Assembly: GCF_000247695.1 (NCBI RefSeq)
Contig: NW_004624784.1
Location: 15,659,437 to 15,723,436 of the forward strand
Length of the DNA: 64,000 nt
Origin: Heterocephalus glaber
Taxonomy: Eukaryota; Chordata; Mammalia; Rodentia; Bathyergidae
Reading direction: 5' to 3'
A program made the position numbers and the translations under genes. Below, piece by piece: positions 59,155-64,000 of this stretch. The stretch's first letter is position 1. Each line of letters starts with the position of its first letter. Below the pieces are notes generated by a model, which made no database searches, was not told where the DNA came from, and saw only the letters and a program-made list of their open reading frames with translations.

Positions 59155-59292
59155 AAGCCCATTGTAGTGGTACATACCTATAGATCCAGCACTTGAGAGG
59201 CTGAGGCAGGAGAATCTTAAGTTCAAGGCTAGCCTGGACTACATAGTGAGATCCTGTCTCAACAACAACAACAACAACAAATAACAACAACA
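59155..59292 (+). repeat. B1 SINE with (AAC)n tail
   Basis: gtagtggtacatacctatag, gaggctgaggcaggagaatc, gtgagatcctgtctc then AAC repeats. Confidence 0.88.
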
Positions 59293-59409
59293 AAGTCAGA
59301 AAAGAATACCAAAGAGGTCTTTCTTGAGGGCCCCAGATTTAATTTAAATTGAGATGTATCTGTTTTGGGAAAGTTATTTTTAAATTTTTTATGAGAGACC
59401 CTATCTTAA

Positions 59410-59480
59410 AAAATATGAGAGATGGGGATGCAGCTCAGTGTGAAAGCTATGAGTTTAATCCTCACTACTGCAAAAAAGAA
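59410..59480 (+). repeat. Decayed ID half
   Basis: gatggggatgcagctcagtg then gagtttaatcctcactac; flanked upstream by gagaccctatctt, suggesting the rest of a B1-dID element. Confidence 0.6.
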
Positions 59481-59504
59481 AAAAGATAAGAAAAAGAAAA
59501 CATA

Positions 59505-59725
59505 AGTATGTTAGTTACTTTTCTCTTGTTGCTGAGACAAAATATCCGACATTCAAAGTAACAGAGGAAAAGATTTTAGCTTACAGTTTGTAGCGGTTTC
59601 ATAATTGGCTAGCTCCAAGGGAGGGTGGAAGAGAGGCAACAGTTCATGGTAGAAGGCAGCAAAAGCAACAAGAGACCTTAACAGTTACTTTCTGCCCTAC
59701 TACCTGGCACCATCTTTTTGGGGAG
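59505..59725 (-). mobile_element. Rodent MaLR LTR fragment, antisense
   Basis: ttagttacttttctcttgtt, gctgagacaaaatatccgac and gctagctccaaggga match the antisense MaLR end seen at 51418 and 54330. Confidence 0.55.
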
Positions 59726-59989
59726 AGAAATGAACAAATAAAAATTTCAGAGCTATTCACTTATGTCTCTCTCCAGAAGTAAACACTAAGATAAATTCAA
59801 TGTTTATTGCTGTCATATTTAAATTTTTTTTTCTTTTGCTACATAGTTATGCATCTTCAAAGGTTACATGATTTTTTTTGCAGATTTTTAAATTTTGTAA
59901 ACTTTGAATTCATTATATTTTGTAACTTGTTTAATTAATAAATATTACAAATTATTACCATACACATTGTTCATGATTAATATTGATAA

Positions 59990-60540
59990 AATATTACAAA
60001 TGTGGTATGAGGTAGGGATTGAGTTTTATTTTCCATATGGATAACCAGTTGTCACGCCCAATTCATTGCACAGTCTGTCTTTCTCCCATTTATTTGCAGT
60101 GCATTTTTGTCCTACATAATGTTCTGTTTTGTGAGTTTCTGAGTTTTTTCTTTCACTGGTTTGACTGTTGGTATACCAGCAGCAAACTCTCTGAATTACT
60201 TTAGATTCATAAGCATATTAAGTCCCCTTATGTAGATTTTCTTCAGCATTTTAATTGCTATTCTTAGCCATTTTTTATTTCTTATGAATTTGGGATTGGC
60301 TTATTAGGTGCCATAAGTCCTGAGTTTTTAAAAATTGTTAATTTCATTGCATATTTAATTTAGTATGGAGAAGATGGACATCTTTATGATATTGTCTCTG
60401 TATATTAACTTGATATTTCTTTAGTAATTTCTGATCTTTTATAGTAAATAGTAATTGTGATTTTATTCATTGAGGTTTTAAAACTCTTTCTGCTAAGATT
60501 ATTTTTAGATACTTTGATTATCAGTACAATTACGAGGGTC
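59990..60540 (-). mobile_element. Old L1 ORF2 fragment, antisense
   Basis: ggataaccagttgtcacgcc, attgctattcttagcc, ggacatctttatgatattg and agtaatttctgatctttta follow the familiar antisense L1 ORF2 order; heavily decayed. Confidence 0.5.
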
Positions 60541-60724
60541 AGTCTTTTACCCTCTTTTTCTTCCTTCTGTGTTCCCTTCTTTCCTTTTTACTTCCTTCTC
60601 TTCCCCCATTCCTGTTCTCTTTTCTTCTTTGTATTTTTTCCCTTCCTTATCATTTAATATTTTTAATTTTATGTAGTCTTAGCTAAAAATTTTATTTAGG
60701 TGGAGTAGTATAGATGAAAATATA

Positions 60725-61030
60725 TTGTGTTTAGAGTCACAATTGCTTGAGTTCTAGCTTTGTTCGTCAGGAATTATAGGATAATTAAATCAACTTTTCT
60801 AAGCCCCATCCCCCACTCCTATCCCCTCCCCCCTGACAGGGTTTTACTATGTAGCCCAGGCTGGCCTTGAACTTGAGAACTTCCTGCCTCAGCCTCCCTA
60901 GTTTTGGGATTATAGGGCTGTGTCAACCATGCCTGGCTCTAATTCTCTCAATCTGTATATGGAGAATACTATTTACTTTTATACTATTTACTTCACAGAA
61001 TCAAAGGAGATGTGTGTGAGTTATTTACCT
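60725..61030 (+). repeat. MIR element split by a B1
   Basis: Left part gtttagagtcacaattgctt to ttctaagcc; right part ctctcaatctgtatatggag to cttcacagaatcaaagg. The interruption is the B1 at 60828-60945. Confidence 0.55.
60828..60945 (-). repeat. B1 SINE, antisense
   Basis: gggttttactatgtagccca, ggctggccttgaacttgag, cctcagcctccctag, gtgtcaaccatgcctgg. Confidence 0.9.
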
Positions 61031-61174
61031 AATCAAAAATTTGATACACAAAAGCTTGTAGAGGAAAAGTCCATTTCCTCCAAATCAGACTATAGATATT
61101 CATTCAAATCTATATTGTAAAAGAAAAACATCTTGAATGTATATTTTGACTCTTAAAACTTATAATGCTTGAGC

Positions 61175-61312
61175 CTAAAGGTGTGTATAGTTCAGTGGTA
61201 GAGTACCTGCTGAGCATGTGTGAGGCCCTGGGTTGAATGCCTAGTAATACCAATATGTGTGTGTGCGTGTGTGTGCGTGTGTATGTGTGTGTATGTGTAT
61301 GAATATATATAA
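61175..61312 (+). repeat. ID SINE followed by (GT)n microsatellite
   Basis: gttcagtggtagagtacctg and ggccctgggttgaatgcc; from about 61254 the tail is a GT-rich repeat. Confidence 0.78.
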
Positions 61313-61415
61313 TCCTTATACTCAGTTTCTTAAAAAAAAGATTAGTGATTTACAATAGTGCACATGAGTGAACACATGCATAGACACATTTCAGTTGAAG
61401 ATGTTAAAAATTAAA

Positions 61416-61510
61416 GGGTTAGGGATCTGGCTAGTGGTAGAATATGTGCTTGCCATGTCCAAAGTCCTGGGTCCAGTCCCCAGAACCATAAAAAATAAAT
61501 AAACACAAAT
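61416..61510 (+). repeat. ID SINE
   Basis: agggttagggatctggctag through gggtccagtccccagaacc and A/T-rich tail. Confidence 0.8.
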
Positions 61511-61689
61511 AAAAAGTAAAAGTATTGCAGTGAGGCAAAAGCAAGTATAACCATTACAGGGGCTAACACAGCCATTATTGTTAAGCCTCTGCTTTTGGAA
61601 TGCTGTGAGAAAAGGTAGATGAAAATTGGTTCTGTTGATGGGTGTATTTCCTCTTTTGTCACAAACCTGATTTTATTGTTATTAAATTT

Positions 61690-61876
61690 TGAAGTAGGGA
61701 CGTAGATCATTTGGAAATGGGAAGGGGAACAAGTGATGGAGGGAGGGAGGTTGGAGAGATGGGGAAGGGGATGAAAAAGAATTAAGATGTGTTATATATA
61801 TATGTACCAACTCCTCATGAGGAATGTGATCATTATGTCTACTACAAACATATACTAATAAAAAATAAAAATTATT
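61690..61876 (+). mobile_element. L1 3'UTR end
   Basis: Purine-rich 3'UTR (gggaggttggagagatgggg), then tatgtaccaactcctcatga and actaataaaaaataaaaa; the inverse of the motif at 41775-41825. Confidence 0.65.
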
Positions 61877-62974
61877 GTTCATGTGGTTATCAAGCTAATA
61901 CTACAGACATCTATAACAACTGTTTCATAAGTGAAACTAGTGTTTTGATGGCTTTCTTAATGACTGTTACATAAAAACGGGACAACATAAAGCATAACTC
62001 ATCAAAACTTTTTCTTTGGAAAACTAACTTATAGTCTTTGTGAGGCACTAACTTGGATCATAATCTAGAGCAGTGAGAGCTTCCAACATTTTTGTGTTTA
62101 ATACGAACTTTTGAATATTGGAATTTTCTGTGAAGGTCATTAAAACGTTTAAGGGAACATTAGATAAGTATTAATTACTACTAAGGTAGCCATTAAGCTA
62201 CAGCTGTGTAATTATTTATTGACGTTCTAGAATAATGATGGGTAGAAGCACTTTGGGTTTTTCCTTCTTTGTGTGTTTTTATTCCCTCTGTTTACCCATA
62301 GTCTTTACAGTATGCAACTAATATTTTGATAATTGTGGCAATTTAAAAACTTAAGAAAATAATTAAAATATAGTAAAAATTATGGGTGCCCACAGCTGGG
62401 CACTATGCTTCCTTTAAATATAATTCAGTGACTGTCATTAACTAACTCTTGCACCCTCCCATTTCGTTCCCTTTGGATCTATTCAGAGTGTAACCATTGT
62501 TTAGTGCTGTGACTTTAGATATGCTTTTTCTCACAAAAAGGAATTAATTGCCTATTTAGAGCTTTTTAGAGTGCCAAGGTGTTTTATCTTTGGGTAAAAA
62601 AGAAACATTCATTTCTTTTTATTTTAATCATCTGTAAAGGCTAGGGAGGCACTTCTGAAGATGGGGTTGGGTTATTGTATGTAGCTAAATATGTTTATGA
62701 ACATTTTGACACTCAAAAACAACTTCATTGAGCTGCTCAACATCTGAGCTCATTTTTCTGATTGGCCTCAAAGGTTTACAAAGCTAAGGATCAATTTCAA
62801 TTTCCTCTTGAGTAAAGGGCCCTATTGTAGATAAATATGGATTTTAGATATATCTGCTAATAAGGATATTTTTCTTATAATGTGGCATACCAAATTAACT
62901 TCTAATATGCAAAACTGACCATGTAAATTTTAGTTTAACAATTTTAGTCCTTAGAAAAAAATGAAATATTTCTT

Positions 62975-63070
62975 TTTTCTTTCTTTCTTTTTTTTTTGTA
63001 CTGGGGAACAAACTCGGGACCTTGCGCTTGCGAGGCAGGTGCCGGAACCACTGAGCTAAATCCCTGGCCC
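62975..63070 (-). repeat. Young ID-like SINE, antisense
   Basis: Target duplication aaatatttctt on both sides; body ggggaacaaactcgggacc through gagctaaatccctggccc. Confidence 0.92.
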
Positions 63071-63150
63071 AAATATTTCTTAAAACACATTTCTCTTTGA
63101 ATTGTGAAGAATGTATATTGGTTATATTGGTTATAGCAAATAATGTTTTT

Positions 63151-63213
63151 TTGTTTTTGTTTTTTTGGTACTGGGGATTGAACTCAGTACCTTGCACTTG
63201 TGAGGCAGGTGAC
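63151..63213 (-). repeat. 5'-truncated ID-like SINE, antisense
   Basis: Only the 3' half is present (ggtactggggattgaactca to gtgaggcaggtgac) and the A box is missing, yet flanks agcaaataatgttttt and agcaaatgatgttttt form a clear target duplication. Confidence 0.88.
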
Positions 63214-64000
63214 AGCAAATGATGTTTTTATGAGCAACTGATTTTGCTGATTCACACATTTTAGTCATTCAGATCACTATCATAATTCTATTAAGTTAGA
63301 TCCACCATACAATATACAGATATTCAGTACTTTGGAATTTCAAAAACTTTTGGATATTAACTCTTGGTTTAGAAGGAATAATTTGCTTTTACCCACCAGT
63401 CATTTTCAGACTTGTAAAAGAAATGAGAGAGACAGTATTTCACTTTAGTGTCCTACTAAAGAGAAGATAATGATTTAAAGAGCTAAGACAGAAGACAGTT
63501 AAAACTCAAATAAGCATGTTCAGAATGACCCTCTGTATTGTTACTCCACTCTCAATACCCATAATTAACCACTGTGTGTCTCAGGTTTTAAGCACAGTTA
63601 GTCTTCTTAACATGGAAACTGTGAACATTCATTAACAATTGATTTTACTTTGAAATTTATACAGCAAACACCAAAGAGTGAATTGTTGCCATAATCCATG
63701 GGAGTCTTGAGATTGACGTCAGAACATGAGTACAGCTGTAAAAGCAGTGGGAAGAGTATTTTTAACATCCCTGTTAGATCATCTTTTTGACCTTTTCTTT
63801 TTATGCTTTCATCTCTTCCATTATATTGTTAAAAAACTTTTGTAATTTTCTGCCAAAGCAGTGATGACATTCCTTAAATCAGCCCCCATACAACAACTAT
63901 TTTCTTGATTCCCTTCCTCTTTGCAGCTTTTGTTTCCTTTACCTGTAGGGTTATAAGTTCTTGTGATACAATGGCTTTTTCTTTTTAGAATTTATTTTCT

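Larger units (their letters stand above)
33909..64000 (+). other. ARHGEF12: ARHGEF12 first coding intron, continues past the window
   Basis: More than 30 kb of intron; no further exon of ARHGEF12 and no nested gene recognised. Stretches with nothing I can name: 33909-35450, 35540-37430, 38632-39425, 39515-40948, 41090-41745, 44060-44505, 45000-45515, 45610-46200, 48105-49680, 54942-55765, 56415-57015, 57640-58210, 61880-62960, 63230-64000. Confidence 0.85.

Overview
The window is mammalian nuclear DNA from a non-murid rodent. It has multi-exon genes with consensus GT/AG splice sites, two CpG islands, ancient mammalian repeats (MIR, L2, MLT1, MER20), and many copies of two rodent-type SINEs: 7SL-derived B1 and an ID-like tRNA-derived SINE. 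The two SINEs are often fused as a B1-ID dimer (the B1-dID layout), which points to a squirrel-, dormouse- or beaver-grade rodent rather than a mouse or rat. I cannot name the species. One run of 100 N (29890-29989) marks an assembly gap.

Layout, all genes on the + strand. (1) 1-16.5 kb: the last six exons of POU2F3 (Oct-11/Skn-1a), coding for the end of the POU-specific domain, the linker, the POU homeodomain and the C-terminal tail, then a 3'UTR with a poly(A) signal at 16498. (2) 17.7-19.6 kb: a dead processed copy of PPP2R2D mRNA with stops, frameshifts and a poly(A) tail. (3) 23.1-30.4 kb: TMEM136 (TLCD5), with a CpG-island promoter and probable non-coding exon 1, two coding exons giving a complete 245-residue TLC-domain membrane protein, and a long 3'UTR that contains the gap. 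(4) 32.3-64 kb: the CpG-island promoter and first coding exon of ARHGEF12 (LARG), followed by more than 30 kb of its first coding intron. The order POU2F3 - TMEM136 - ARHGEF12 is that of human 11q23.3, so this is a conserved syntenic block. The three genes are neighbours only; nothing suggests a joint pathway or operon-like unit.

Introns and intergenic DNA are a layered record of transposition: old L2, MIR, MLT1 and hAT pieces; a mid-age L1 with nested insertions; rodent-type MaLR LTR fragments; and young SINEs with near-perfect target duplications. I found no new gene system. The most unusual structures are an inverted duplication of about 130 bp in a POU2F3 intron, an LTR-derived segment with the marks of L1-mediated insertion, a palindromic mariner remnant, a second mariner-like element that still encodes the end of a transposase on the minus strand, and two related short hAT elements. 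The ARHGEF12 leader is rich in upstream ORFs. All identities and family names come from reading the sequence and from memory of the families; no search was run.
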